This document shows, piece by piece, positions 8,615-17,479 of a stretch of 64,000 nt of DNA. The stretch's first letter is position 1; each line of letters starts with the position of its first letter. The position numbers and the translations under genes were made by a program. The notes under the pieces are model-generated. The model saw only the letters and a program-made list of their open reading frames with translations, did no database searches and was not told the DNA's origin. The DNA comes from Gloeobacter morelensis MG652769 (GTDB lineage: Bacteria > Cyanobacteriota > Cyanobacteriia > Gloeobacterales > Gloeobacteraceae), in NCBI RefSeq assembly GCF_021018745.1, contig NZ_CP063845.1, positions 434,001 to 498,000 on the forward strand. Reading direction: 5' to 3'.

Positions 8615-10873
8615 GTGAGCACCGCACATCACTCCAGAGCGCGCCCCCGTCCGGCTTGGAATTGGCTGCTTTTCGCCATAGCCTGCGGTTGGCTCCCGGC
8701 AGTACCCAGCTTCGCTCTACCCACCGTCGCGGATCTGCTGCCGGACACGAGCACCCGGGCTGGCGATCTGCTGGTCCAGTCCTCCGGCGATGCTTTGCCC
8801 GCCCAGCCCACGAGTCCCGGCAACGACAGCGATCTGCTGCCTGTGGTCACCGTCACCGCCACGCGCCGACGCGAGCCCATTCTCGATGTGCCGACGGCGA
8901 CCACGATTGTCCCGCGCGCCCAGGCTCAAGAGCGGACCCAGACGGATCTTGCGGATCTGCTGCGCGGCGAGACGGGCGTGTACGTGCGCGCCACCAACCC
9001 GAGCGCCGGCTCACCGGTAATCCGGGGGGCGACCGGCCGGGATGTGCTGTTGTTGGTGGACGGCTTTCGGCTCTCGCCCGCTTTCGCGCGTCCGAACGTT
9101 CAGTACCAGAGCCTGGTCGACCCGTTCTTCGTCGATCAAATCGAGGTTGTACGCGGACCGGTTTCGACCCTTTACGGTTCGGATGCCATGGGCGGGGCCA
9201 CCAACGTGATCACCCCGAGCTTCAAAGCGGGCGAACCCGCCTTTCGCCTGCACACCGACTACAACACCAACCCGGCCGGAAGCAGCACGTACTTTCAGTA
9301 CCAGGGCGGCAGTGAGCGCGCCTGGGCGATGGTCGGCTTCACTTACCGCAGCTTCGGCGATCTGGCCGTCGGGGCCACTCCCGATTTGCAGGTGATCTTC
9401 CCCAACCCCACGGCGCGCATCGGCCGCTCGGGCTACGAGTACTACGGCGTCAACTTCAAAGGCGAAGTGCGCCTGGCGGACAACCAGTTTTTGACCCTCA
9501 CCACCCAGTACAGCCGCATCCCGACCGTCCAGCGCCAGGACGGCATCCTCCAGGGTTACGGCGACAGCGTCGCCTCTACCCAGCGCGGCTTTTCGCCCCA
9601 GGGGCGCACCTTCGTCCTGGGCGAGTACCGGGCGGTTTTTAACAATTCCTGGCTCGACGAAGTGCGCGTGCGCCTGGGGTATCAGCAGATCCAGGACGAC
9701 CGCTTCCAGCGCAATTTCGCCCGGCCCCGGCCGAGCTTTCCGGGCTACGGCAGCGGCACCCTGAGCCCGGAGACCACCCTGGAGAGCAACTTCTCGGATC
9801 TGGTCGGCACCTCGGCGGTGCTCAAGAGCACCTGGGGCAACCACATTTTCACCTACGGCGCGGAGGCCTACTTCGACCGGGTGGGCAGCACCCGGTCGAT
9901 ACGCAACGACGCGACCGGCACCGACCCCGACCCGAACGGTCCGCGCTACGTCGACGGCTCGACATTCAACCAGTACGGTCTATTTGTGCAGGATGAGATC
10001 GACTGGAGTACCCAGTTCAAGACCCTGTTTGGGCTGCGCTATGCGCTGGTGGATGTATCCATTCCCTTCAGTGCCTTGCGCCCCAACAGTTCCGGCTTCG
10101 GCCGCCGCTTCGAGGCGCTCACCGCCAACGCCGGTTTTCTGTATCGTTTTGAGCGGGATCTGCAGTTTGTCGTGAATCTGGGCACAGGCTTTCGCGCTCC
10201 GAACATCAACGACCTGGGCAACGCCGGGGAGCGGCGCGCCAGCGACATCAACATCCCCAATTCCAGCCTCGACGCTGAGAAGGTCTTTTCGATCGACGGC
10301 GGCCTGCGCTGGGCCGGCAGCGATTTTAAAGGCGAGCTGATTGGTTTTTGGAGCCACTACACCGATCGGATCACTTCCCGGAGCGTGGGCACTGTGGTCG
10401 ACTCCGACGGCAGTACCTCCGAGGTTTTCCAGTCGCTCAACCGCGACAACGAGACCATCTGGGGAATCGAGTTGGGCGGGCGCTGCCGGCTGGGGGATAA
10501 CTGGTCGCTGTTTGCCACCGGCACCTTCACCTACGCCGAAGCGCCCCTGGTGGGCGAGACGGTGATCCCGCCCTTCAACGGCGTGCTGGGCGTTCGCTTC
10601 CAACCGACACCGGGAGCCTACGTCGAGCCGTACCTGCGCTACGCCACCTACCAGGGGCGGCTTTCAGACAACAACCTCACCGATGCGCGCATCAACCCGA
10701 ACGGCACCCCCGGCTTCGTCGTTCCCAACCTGCGGGCCGGTTTTCCCCTGAGTAGCGCCACGACGCTGCGGGTAAACATCAACAATGTACTCAACACCAA
10801 CTACCGCGAGCACGGCACCACCCTGGACGCCCCCGGCTTCGGTGTCAACGTCGGCATCGACGCGCTGTTTTGA
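8615..10873 (+). CDS. TonB-dependent outer-membrane receptor
   Basis: 752 aa outer-membrane beta-barrel transporter. A GTG start gives an N-terminus with a hydrophobic signal-like stretch (WNWLLFAIACGWLPAVPSFA). A TonB-box-like segment (LLPVVTVTATRRRE) is followed by the plug domain (DLADLLRGETGVYVR, SPVIRGATGRDVLLLVDGFRL, VEVVRGPVSTLYGSDAMGG) and a barrel that ends in aromatic Phe (VNVGIDALF). The pattern fits siderophore, haem or cobalamin receptors; the substrate cannot be told. No TonB, ExbB/D or ABC transporter genes are adjacent. Confidence 0.9.
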   Translation: MSTAHHSRARPRPAWNWLLFAIACGWLPAVPSFALPTVADLLPDTSTRAGDLLVQSSGDALPAQPTSPGNDSDLLPVVTVTATRRREPILDVPTATTIVPRAQAQERTQTDLADLLRGETGVYVRATNPSAGSPVIRGATGRDVLLLVDGFRLSPAFARPNVQYQSLVDPFFVDQIEVVRGPVSTLYGSDAMGGATNVITPSFKAGEPAFRLHTDYNTNPAGSSTYFQYQGGSERAWAMVGFTYRSFGDLAVGATPDLQVIFPNPTARIGRSGYEYYGVNFKGEVRLADNQFLTLTTQYSRIPTVQRQDGILQGYGDSVASTQRGFSPQGRTFVLGEYRAVFNNSWLDEVRVRLGYQQIQDDRFQRNFARPRPSFPGYGSGTLSPETTLESNFSDLVGTSAVLKSTWGNHIFTYGAEAYFDRVGSTRSIRNDATGTDPDPNGPRYVDGSTFNQYGLFVQDEIDWSTQFKTLFGLRYALVDVSIPFSALRPNSSGFGRRFEALTANAGFLYRFERDLQFVVNLGTGFRAPNINDLGNAGERRASDINIPNSSLDAEKVFSIDGGLRWAGSDFKGELIGFWSHYTDRITSRSVGTVVDSDGSTSEVFQSLNRDNETIWGIELGGRCRLGDNWSLFATGTFTYAEAPLVGETVIPPFNGVLGVRFQPTPGAYVEPYLRYATYQGRLSDNNLTDARINPNGTPGFVVPNLRAGFPLSSATTLRVNINNVLNTNYREHGTTLDAPGFGVNVGIDALF

Positions 10874-11020
10874 TCTTCAGCGCCGCTAGTTCTGGCGCAA
10901 AACTTCCGAGTGGGTGAAACCCTTCTGGCCGGTCCGCATCCGCAAGCCCGCTGGAATGGGCTTTAGAGCGGGCAAGGTAGACTGGACGGGTGGCCCAGAC
11001 CCACCGGGCAGGAGGCAGCA

Positions 11021-11284
11021 ATGTTCGACAAACCGATCGATTTCGCGCAGCAGGACCAGGGCTTCAGGGCACAAGAGCCTGACAACACCCTCTCACTTCT
11101 GGTCGAGTCTTTTGCCGGACGTACCCCCGAGCAACTGGAGGCGGCCCGAATCAAGGCAATTGCCATGCTCAAACCCGCTATTGCTCCGGAACCGGGGACT
11201 ATAACCATGGAGCACGTTTATGGTCAGTGGCCGGGAGGAGAAACCGACGAGCAGGTAGAGCAGGCGCTGGCGGAACTATCGTAA
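11021..11284 (+). CDS. putative antitoxin (VapB-like) of a VapBC pair
   Basis: 87 aa small acidic protein with a strong GGAGG ribosome-binding site just upstream. It ends four bases before the PIN-domain gene that follows, the classical antitoxin-then-toxin order. The sequence (EQLEAARIKAIAMLKPAIAPEPG, GGETDEQVEQALAELS) shows no clear AbrB or RHH fold by eye, so the antitoxin call rests mainly on size and position. Confidence 0.6.
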   Translation: MFDKPIDFAQQDQGFRAQEPDNTLSLLVESFAGRTPEQLEAARIKAIAMLKPAIAPEPGTITMEHVYGQWPGGETDEQVEQALAELS

Positions 11285-11288
11285 TCGG

Positions 11289-11705
11289 ATGGCAGAACTC
11301 TATCTTCTCGATACTAATGTCCTGGTGCACTTTATTCGCAAGTCTCCAAAAGGACAAGCCGTTGAAGCTAAATACGGCCTGCTCTCCACACAAATCGTTT
11401 CGCAGATCTGTATCGTCACCGCAGGCGAACTGCAATCCCTTGCCCTCCAGTGGAACTGGGGACCGGCCCCGCTAATCAGGTTGAACAACTTGCTGATGCG
11501 TTTGGCACAAGTACCGCTGGATTATCCCGGTTTGATCGACGCGTACGCTGCTATCGACTCCTGGAGTCTCAGCAGGGGTCGGCGCATGGGAAAGAACGAC
11601 CTGTGGATCGCGGCGGCGGCGGCAGTGACCGGTGCGCAGCTGCTGACCACCGACAGCGATTTTGATTACCTGGACGGGACTTTTCTGAACAGAGAGCGTG
11701 TGTAG
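11289..11705 (+). CDS. PIN-domain ribonuclease, VapC-type toxin
   Basis: 138 aa PIN-domain protein, a predicted Mg-dependent RNase. Acidic active-site residues are visible: D8 in YLLDTNVLVHF, a Glu in the TAGELQSLAL segment, D in GKNDLWIAAAA, and DSDFDYLDG at the end. It is co-transcribed with the small upstream gene. Its TAG stop codon (11703-11705) lies inside the 9-bp target-site duplication of the following IS4 element, so the insertion left the toxin intact. Confidence 0.82.
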   Translation: MAELYLLDTNVLVHFIRKSPKGQAVEAKYGLLSTQIVSQICIVTAGELQSLALQWNWGPAPLIRLNNLLMRLAQVPLDYPGLIDAYAAIDSWSLSRGRRMGKNDLWIAAAAAVTGAQLLTTDSDFDYLDGTFLNRERV

Positions 11706-11710
11706 TGGAT

Positions 11711-12985
11711 TTGACGGGGTGACAGATAGCCTAAGAAGTGGACTGCAAGAGCATCACAGCCCGCTGACCCTCGCGATATCGTTGCCGCCATTTCTTACGC
11801 ATGTCCATCAATTGCTCTACCAGTGACTGGCAGCTCGCCATCCCTTCGAGCCACACTTCACTGTGCAACCCGGCTGCAAACGTGCTGCGACGTCTAATAC
11901 TTCTACCTCGCTCCGACACCCGCGACACGTACTTTTCTACTCCTTGAGCCTTCAGGCGTTGTCCACGCAACACCGACACACTCATCGCCACGGCAAGCAC
12001 CAATAACAGTCGCTTGAAGCGCCGTGGCTCCACCCGCAACTTCTCCAGATTGTAACCGCCGCTTTTGCAATCTCGAAACATCTCCTCGATGCCCCAGCGA
12101 CAACGGTACCAGGCAATAGCCTCTTGCGGTGTTGCCAGGTTAGTCAACAGCCACCACGGTTCGTGGTACGGCTTTCTACTGCCAGGTTGGAATCCGAGTT
12201 TACCAACGATGTTCACCGGCCCGAATCGCTTCTTCTTGACCAGAGTCACCCCTTTGTACCAAAGAGTTTGTCCAGGTTCAAGATGGATATTCGCCAGGCA
12301 TCGCCAGGGTGCTTCCTCGGAGTACCGCAACCACTCGCTTTGCTTCAACCGCAGACAGTAAGCGACGTTTTCCGCCTGGAGCCACCGGGCGAAATCGACA
12401 GAACCGAACTCGCGGTCCCCGAGGACCACAATCGATTTGGAGCAGAAAAATCGGAAAACAGGCCGAAGCACACTTCTGCGCTCAGCCAAACTGGAATTGC
12501 CGTCATGGTTCAGTAGCCTCCAGTAAATGGGGATGGCGCGTTTTTGCCAGATAAGAGCAACCATCAGCAGATTGTACTTGTACCAGTTGGTGCGGTCGAT
12601 AGCAAGGATAAGGCGATGAGGATTATCGGCAAAGCGTTGGATAATCAGGGCAAGCAAGGGCAGCCAGAGGTGCCAGATGTTGAGTTTGGGAAGCAGCAGA
12701 AAGCGTTGGATGGCTTTGCGCCTGCTGTCGGTCTTGATCGTCAGGGGAAGCGCCTCGGCCAGTCGTTGGATGCAGAGGTGCTGTTGACGTTGTAGAGTAT
12801 GGACAAGCAGCTGAAGGAAGATGACCTGGTCGTAGGCAAGTCGCTCTTTGAGCAAGTGTTGGTAGAATAGAGGCAACATAATTTGGATATGGGGGTTTGC
12901 CCACAGTGGCAAGCCCTTCTTCTTTAGGTTACAGGCATCAAAGCAAGACGCTGCAGGCGTTCCAGCCTTTCTGTCACCCCGTCAA
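11711..12985 (-). mobile_element. complete IS4-family insertion sequence
   Basis: 1275-bp element. Its ends are 16-bp perfect inverted repeats (TTGACGGGGTGACAGA at 11711-11726 and its complement at 12970-12985). It is flanked by an exact 9-bp direct repeat GTAGTGGAT (11702-11710 and 12986-12994), the target-site duplication. One transposase gene fills the interior on the minus strand. Intact ends and ORF suggest a recent insertion. Confidence 0.92.
11731..12879 (-). CDS. IS4-family DDE transposase
   Basis: 382 aa from the ATG at 12879; a TTG at 12912 would add 11 residues. DDE signature: LAIDRTNWYKYN (first Asp), VVLGDREFGSVDF (second Asp), and the IS4-type YRCRWGIEEMFRDCKSGGYNLE motif with the catalytic Glu (Y-x2-R-W-x-IE-x2-F-x2-K). 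The frame is uninterrupted, so the transposase may be active. It lies within the inverted repeats at 11711 and 12985. Confidence 0.93.
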   Translation of the reverse strand: MLPLFYQHLLKERLAYDQVIFLQLLVHTLQRQQHLCIQRLAEALPLTIKTDSRRKAIQRFLLLPKLNIWHLWLPLLALIIQRFADNPHRLILAIDRTNWYKYNLLMVALIWQKRAIPIYWRLLNHDGNSSLAERRSVLRPVFRFFCSKSIVVLGDREFGSVDFARWLQAENVAYCLRLKQSEWLRYSEEAPWRCLANIHLEPGQTLWYKGVTLVKKKRFGPVNIVGKLGFQPGSRKPYHEPWWLLTNLATPQEAIAWYRCRWGIEEMFRDCKSGGYNLEKLRVEPRRFKRLLLVLAVAMSVSVLRGQRLKAQGVEKYVSRVSERGRSIRRRSTFAAGLHSEVWLEGMASCQSLVEQLMDMRKKWRQRYREGQRAVMLLQSTS

Positions 12986-13079
12986 GTAGTGGATACGGCA
13001 AAGTCTGACATGCACTTCATTCCGTGGAGGTTGATCTGCCGTTCAGTTTCCTGTAAGGTTCAACCACTCGATAAATTAT

Positions 13080-14228
13080 CTATTGATAAGTCCGACTAAA
13101 AGTTGCTTCTTGGGTACCCAAAATCTCAAGGAATGCAAAGTCATTTTTGACGTTTTCTGCTCTTGAAACTGGTAACTGCAGGAGATCAAGAATGTACTCT
13201 GCCAATTCATCTTTATGGTTGCGTTTCTGTGCATCATCTTTGTTTAAAACACGATTAATACTCCCTATAAATAAATCCGATAATTGCATAAACAAATTGC
13301 CCTTCGAGCTAACTGCTTGGTAGTTTTCAAACGTTATTTTTCCATTAAAATAACGCTCAAAATTAGCCTGCAGGCTTTGCCTTAGTTTCGCTTCCATTAT
13401 TTGGTCTTTGCTATCTTCTGAATCTTTGTAAAGCGTAAAGTTTCTAGGAAAAGACATTCTTCTTGAACTTAATTCATGTTCTAATCCTTGATGGACAAGC
13501 TGATAATAAGCATCACAAATCAAATCATCATAACTGCGTTTTATCAATCCTTCCCTAGGAATGGCAATTGCTTTAAAGCCAAAAAAGTGGGAAGAGGCAA
13601 GAGCTAACTTAAAAAAATGCTTGTACTGTTCAAGCTTTATTTTTGTTGCTTCTACAAAATGGAACTCGTAATTTATATTCTGCTCCTGTTTCCATTTTTG
13701 CAAGCTAATCGCCATACGAGCACTTTCTACAGCATCTGTGGCGCACAAGCCGCCAACCAACAAATATTTATCGTTCTTTCCGCTCTCATCTGCCCAAAAT
13801 AGAACTTTGAGGACACTAGGCTTGTCGGCAATTTGCGCTTCTCTATGTTCTGCATCTAGACTTCTTCTGCGGACTTGAACTTCTTGACTGCCCAGAAATA
13901 GCTTGTATTCGTTTTGGATTTTGGCTCTCGCTCTTGTAATAGAGCTAGGTTTTTCGATTCTGTACATTGTCTTCTTGTTAACTCCACCGTCTTGAGCAAC
14001 TAATTCAGGATAAAATACTTCCCAATATTTATACATTAAGGCGACATCAGAATCACGTGTCTCCTCAAAATGGTTTAGTATAAATGCCACTCTGGGGCGA
14101 ATTTGCTTCAAATCACTAGCCGCAAGTTGGGCTAGCAATCGCTCTATTTCCTTTTCTCTCTTTTGTTCCTTAGAATGTTTCTTCTTACTTGAATTTTCAA
14201 TAAAAGCGTCATCTTTTTGATTTTTCAT
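13080..14228 (-). CDS. DUF3800 domain protein
   Basis: 382 aa. After a highly charged N-terminus (many Lys/Glu, residues 1-35) and a ~110-residue region of unknown type, a DUF3800-like RNase-H-fold domain follows: FWADESGKNDKYLLVGGL (D-E-S-G motif, residues ~145-162), a central FHFVEATKIK segment and a C-terminal MQLSDLFIGSINR (Q-x2-D). Base composition is clearly more AT-rich than the flanking core genes. It sits between an IS4 and an IS630 element, which suggests acquisition by transfer. Family knowledge: DUF3800 genes are frequent in mobile and defence regions, but a biochemical role is not settled. Confidence 0.72.
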   Translation of the reverse strand: MKNQKDDAFIENSSKKKHSKEQKREKEIERLLAQLAASDLKQIRPRVAFILNHFEETRDSDVALMYKYWEVFYPELVAQDGGVNKKTMYRIEKPSSITRARAKIQNEYKLFLGSQEVQVRRRSLDAEHREAQIADKPSVLKVLFWADESGKNDKYLLVGGLCATDAVESARMAISLQKWKQEQNINYEFHFVEATKIKLEQYKHFFKLALASSHFFGFKAIAIPREGLIKRSYDDLICDAYYQLVHQGLEHELSSRRMSFPRNFTLYKDSEDSKDQIMEAKLRQSLQANFERYFNGKITFENYQAVSSKGNLFMQLSDLFIGSINRVLNKDDAQKRNHKDELAEYILDLLQLPVSRAENVKNDFAFLEILGTQEATFSRTYQ

Positions 14229-14282
14229 TAATGAATGCTTTCCTCAGTGTGAGCCGGTTTGTCATTAAGTAGGCTTACTGGA

Positions 14283-14753
14283 TTAAAGCAAATATCGCTT
14301 GACTGAGTGCCCTTTCTTTGCGAAGCGGTTCTCTATCGCCTCCACGAGTGCTTTTTCTAGAGCAGATTCTTCAGTAAAGCTTTTTCCTCTCAGTTCATCG
14401 TACTTCAAATGTAGCCACTCGCCCTCAATAAGGTTCTGCTGGGGGCTGTACGGTGCGATAAAAAACATGTGCAACCCTTGCCTATGCCACAACCTCCAGT
14501 GCTTCTGGATTTTCTTGCTTTTGTGAATCGATGCATTGTCCTGAACGATCACGGTCGGCTGGCCCGTCGCCAGAAAATGTCTCCAGGCTTCCCGTGCCTC
14601 CTGCTCCATAATCTTCAGATATTCCTCACTCGTAAAGTTCTTCTTGATCAGGGCATATTTGAAATCTTTGCTCGGTTCCCAAATACCCAAGATGCTCTGA
14701 CGTTTCGCCGCTTCTTTGGGTTGCTTAATGTGCTTTTGCCGGCCAATCTTCAT
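14283..14753 (-). CDS. IS630-family transposase, C-terminal part (orfB)
   Basis: Catalytic half of the transposase. The frame is open upstream of the ATG at 14753, where it encodes FIRLKYLDETGKDGE (first catalytic Asp), so translation probably enters by frameshift from orfA rather than at this ATG. The second Asp is in VIVQDNASIHKSKK and the Glu is in FIAPYSPQQNLIEGEWLHLK. Together with orfA it makes one protein of about 345 aa, the normal IS630 length. Confidence 0.8.
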   Translation of the reverse strand: MKIGRQKHIKQPKEAAKRQSILGIWEPSKDFKYALIKKNFTSEEYLKIMEQEAREAWRHFLATGQPTVIVQDNASIHKSKKIQKHWRLWHRQGLHMFFIAPYSPQQNLIEGEWLHLKYDELRGKSFTEESALEKALVEAIENRFAKKGHSVKRYLL

Positions 14754-14806
14754 CCAGGTGTAGTTGACTGTGCTTTCCCCGTCTTTTCCCGTCTCATCCA
14801 GATACT

Positions 14807-15325
14807 TTAATCGGATGAAACCATCTTCTGCCGACGCTTTGAGCTCGTCGAGCTGTTTTTGCCTCTCCTGCCGGAGCTTTGGATCCGCTCCACCAGGACT
14901 TTTGCGTGTGCGTTTCCAGACGTAGCCATTTTTTTTAGCGCCCTGCGCAGCGGCACCGCGGACATACTGACCCCGCGCTCCGCCAAAAGCAACTCGGACA
15001 ACTGCCGAGCGTTGTACGTTTGCTCGTCTTCGAGAATGCGCTTCTCAAGACAGGCCAAGTCCTCTTGCGTGCATCTTGATTTCCCGCCACGACCGGGAGC
15101 TTCATAAAGACCTTCAATGCCACCATCCCACCAACGCTGAAACGTCTCACGTATCGTCTGCTGATGGCAATGGAAGAATTCTGCGATGCGAGGTACCGTC
15201 CAATCTCTTGCGGACAATCTGAGGGCTTCAGCCCGCTGTCGAACCCGAGACGGTACCGTACTGTTCTGAGAAAGTGCGAGCAAGGCCAGGTCTTCATCGG
15301 CAGAGAGATGGATCTTATGAGGCAT
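14807..15325 (-). CDS. IS630-family transposase, N-terminal part (orfA)
   Basis: 172 aa DNA-binding half with a winged helix-turn-helix pattern (SRVRQRAEALRLSARDWTVPRIAEFFHCHQQTIRETFQRWWDGG, then GLYEAPGRGGKSR). The orfB frame lies at -1 relative to this one. A run of five A residues on the coding strand (complement of 14856-14860) sits in the overlap where both frames are open, a plausible slippage site. The arrangement is either programmed -1 frameshifting, known in this family, or a single disabling mutation. Confidence 0.8.
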   Translation of the reverse strand: MPHKIHLSADEDLALLALSQNSTVPSRVRQRAEALRLSARDWTVPRIAEFFHCHQQTIRETFQRWWDGGIEGLYEAPGRGGKSRCTQEDLACLEKRILEDEQTYNARQLSELLLAERGVSMSAVPLRRALKKMATSGNAHAKVLVERIQSSGRRGKNSSTSSKRRQKMVSSD

Positions 15326-15419
15326 AGTCTGAAAGATGCGGCATCCTCAGTATATTCAGTTTTTCCCTATCTCCCTACTTATACTGTATTAGCTTATTTG
15401 GGGCTCGCTTATGCGATGG

Positions 15420-16040
15420 CTAGGCGCTCGCAGATAGACCGTAGAGACCGCGCCTGTGAATATAGACAGCCACCGGCTTGCTCAGTAGCTTTTCCCACCC
15501 TGCCCGGCCTGTAGCGAGTTGCTCGCGCACCTGCGTCGAGGAAATATCGCACTCGAAACCTGTAAGCAGGGCGAACATTTCCCCAAAGCGCTCGGTGAGA
15601 TCCGCCATCGCCTGCTTGGGATCCGCTCCGCTGCCGGGGCGGGGTACAACGATCCAGCGACAGCGGGGGATAAGTTCGGCGGCGCGGTACCAGCCCGGCA
15701 AATCGGCAAGGCCGTCCTGGCCGAGCAGCCAGTACCATTGCGCTCCCGGGTACTGCTCCTGCAGAAGCCTGAGGGTGTCAATCGCGTAGGAAGGGCCAGG
15801 TCGGCGCGCGTCCACCAGCGACAGTGCCATGCCCGCCTCTCCGGCAATCGCAAGGCGCACCATCTCGACGCGCTCGTCGATCGAGGCTCCCCCGGCCAGG
15901 GGTTTGTGGGGCGGCTGGGCCGCCGGTACCCAGAGGATTTGATCGAGTTTGCAGCGCTCGCGCGCGGCGTGGGCCATGGCAAGGTGTCCCCGGTGGACCG
16001 GATTGAAGGTGCCGCCGAAGATTCCGAGCCGCTCGCCCAT
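15420..16040 (-). CDS. nadD: nicotinate-nucleotide adenylyltransferase
   Basis: Converts nicotinate mononucleotide and ATP to deamido-NAD in NAD synthesis. The 206 aa protein opens with LGIFGGTFNPVHRGHLAMA, containing the HxGH nucleotidyltransferase motif, and carries the second signature CDISSTQVREQL near the C-terminus. Length is typical. It ends about 40 bases from the tentative IS630 boundary. miaB lies just upstream on the same strand (3-base gap), so the two are probably co-transcribed. Confidence 0.94.
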   Translation of the reverse strand: MGERLGIFGGTFNPVHRGHLAMAHAARERCKLDQILWVPAAQPPHKPLAGGASIDERVEMVRLAIAGEAGMALSLVDARRPGPSYAIDTLRLLQEQYPGAQWYWLLGQDGLADLPGWYRAAELIPRCRWIVVPRPGSGADPKQAMADLTERFGEMFALLTGFECDISSTQVREQLATGRAGWEKLLSKPVAVYIHRRGLYGLSASA

Positions 16041-16043
16041 CGG

Positions 16044-17369
16044 TTAGATTGCCGTGCCCGTCAGCGAAAAGGCGCGCGCCGCGGTGATCTGCACATCGAC
16101 CAGTTGGCCGCGCAGTTTCGCCAGTTCGCCCGCAAAAAAGACCAGGCGGTTGGTGCGGGTGCGGCCTGCCACCTGGGATGGGTCGCGGGGGTTGGTCTCT
16201 TCTACCAGTACCTGCTCGGTGCGGCCCAGATAGCGCTGGGAGCGCTCGAAGGCTTTTTGGGCCACCAGCCGGTTGACGCGCTGCAGGCGGTCCTGCTTCA
16301 CCTCGTCGTCCAGTTGTCCCGGCCAGCGCGCCGCCGGGGTGCCGGGGCGGGGCGAGTAGGCCGCCGTGTTGAGGGCGTCGAATTCGAGTTCGTCCACCAG
16401 GCGCAGGGAATTTTCAAACTGCTCTTCGGTTTCACCGGGAAAGCCCACAATCAGATCCGCCGAGACGGCAGCATCGGGCGTGGTGGCGCGAATTTTCTCG
16501 ATAATGGCGCGGTATTTTTGATGGGTGTACCCGCGGGCCATGCGCCGGAGTACTTCGTTATCGCCTGACTGAAAAGGAATATGAAAGTGCTCGCACACTT
16601 TCGGCAGTGCGGCACAGGTGGCAATCAGTTCGTCGCTGAAGTAGCGCGGGTGGGAAGTGGCGAAGCGCAGGCGTTCGATACCCGGCGCGTCGTGGATGAA
16701 GCGCAGCAGTACAGCCAGATTGGTGCCGATGTCGCGGCCGTAGGCGTCGATATTTTGGCCCAGCAGGGTCACTTCTTTAAAGCCCAGTTCACCCAGCTCG
16801 CAAATTTCGGCCTTGATCGCTTCGGGGGTACGCGATTGTTCGCGCCCGCGCACCGAGGGCACGATGCAGTAGGTACACCCTTCGTTGCAGCCGTAGATGA
16901 TGTTGACCCAGGCGGTGACGGCGCTGTCGCGGCGGGGCTTGGTGATATCTTCGAGAATTTCGATAGGTTCGGTGGCCACCACCTGCTCGCCCTCAGCCAC
17001 CCGCTCGAGCAAATCCGAAAGGCGATTGACGTGCTGCGGTCCCATCACCAGGTCCAGTTCCGGCACCCGCCGGAGCAATTTTTCGCCCTCCTGCTGGGCC
17101 ACGCAGCCCGCCAATACCAGCGTGATGTGCGGGTCGCGCTGTTTGCGCTTAGCCTGCTGGCCCAGGTAGGAATAGACCTTTTGCTCGGCGTTGTCGCGGA
17201 TGGTGCAGGTGTTGAACAGGACCAGGTCGGCGCAGTCGCTCTCTTCGACGATCCGGTAGCCCAGGTGGGTGAGTGCCCCGGCCATGCGCTCGGAGTCGGC
17301 CTTGTTCATCTGGCAGCCGAAGGTGACGAGGCAGGCGGTTTTGCCCTGGGGGTTGGTGGTGGATTGCAT
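16044..17369 (-). CDS. miaB: tRNA-2-methylthio-N6-dimethylallyladenosine synthase
   Basis: Radical-SAM methylthiotransferase acting on i6A37 of tRNAs. The ATG at 17369 ([29 protein letters not shown]) gives 441 aa, the normal length; the longer in-frame extension to 17588 overlaps the divergent fabF and is rejected. It has the N-terminal UPF0004 domain with TFGCQMN, the radical-SAM cluster motif [15 protein letters not shown], and a C-terminal TRAM domain ([25 protein letters not shown]). CQMN distinguishes it from RimO. Confidence 0.95.
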   Translation of the reverse strand: MQSTTNPQGKTACLVTFGCQMNKADSERMAGALTHLGYRIVEESDCADLVLFNTCTIRDNAEQKVYSYLGQQAKRKQRDPHITLVLAGCVAQQEGEKLLRRVPELDLVMGPQHVNRLSDLLERVAEGEQVVATEPIEILEDITKPRRDSAVTAWVNIIYGCNEGCTYCIVPSVRGREQSRTPEAIKAEICELGELGFKEVTLLGQNIDAYGRDIGTNLAVLLRFIHDAPGIERLRFATSHPRYFSDELIATCAALPKVCEHFHIPFQSGDNEVLRRMARGYTHQKYRAIIEKIRATTPDAAVSADLIVGFPGETEEQFENSLRLVDELEFDALNTAAYSPRPGTPAARWPGQLDDEVKQDRLQRVNRLVAQKAFERSQRYLGRTEQVLVEETNPRDPSQVAGRTRTNRLVFFAGELAKLRGQLVDVQITAARAFSLTGTAI

Positions 17370-17479
17370 GGCGAAATGGGGGCGGGTTGCGGACACCCTC
17401 CAGGCTACTACTTTCATCGGCCAACTGCCCAAGCCTGTTATTCTTGAAAGGATTAGCCTACGCGAGGTACAGGGTCTCG

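Larger units (their letters stand above)
14265..15381 (-). mobile_element. IS630-family element (boundaries tentative)
   Basis: Two overlapping minus-strand frames encode an IS630-type transposase. TAAGTAGG at 14265-14272 is repeated in inverse orientation at 15374-15381 and both abut TA-rich sequence, as expected for a family that targets TA. The inverted repeat is short and imperfect beyond 8 bp, so the ends are provisional. Confidence 0.55.

Noticed and set aside
6594-8627. 677-codon open frame antisense to dnaX
   Set aside because: A high-GC shadow of a well-supported gene; its translation has no domain and an unnatural composition rich in Arg/Gly/Gln.
15519-17447. Long plus-strand frames opposite nadD and miaB
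   Set aside because: Shadows created by codon bias; the minus-strand genes carry all family motifs.
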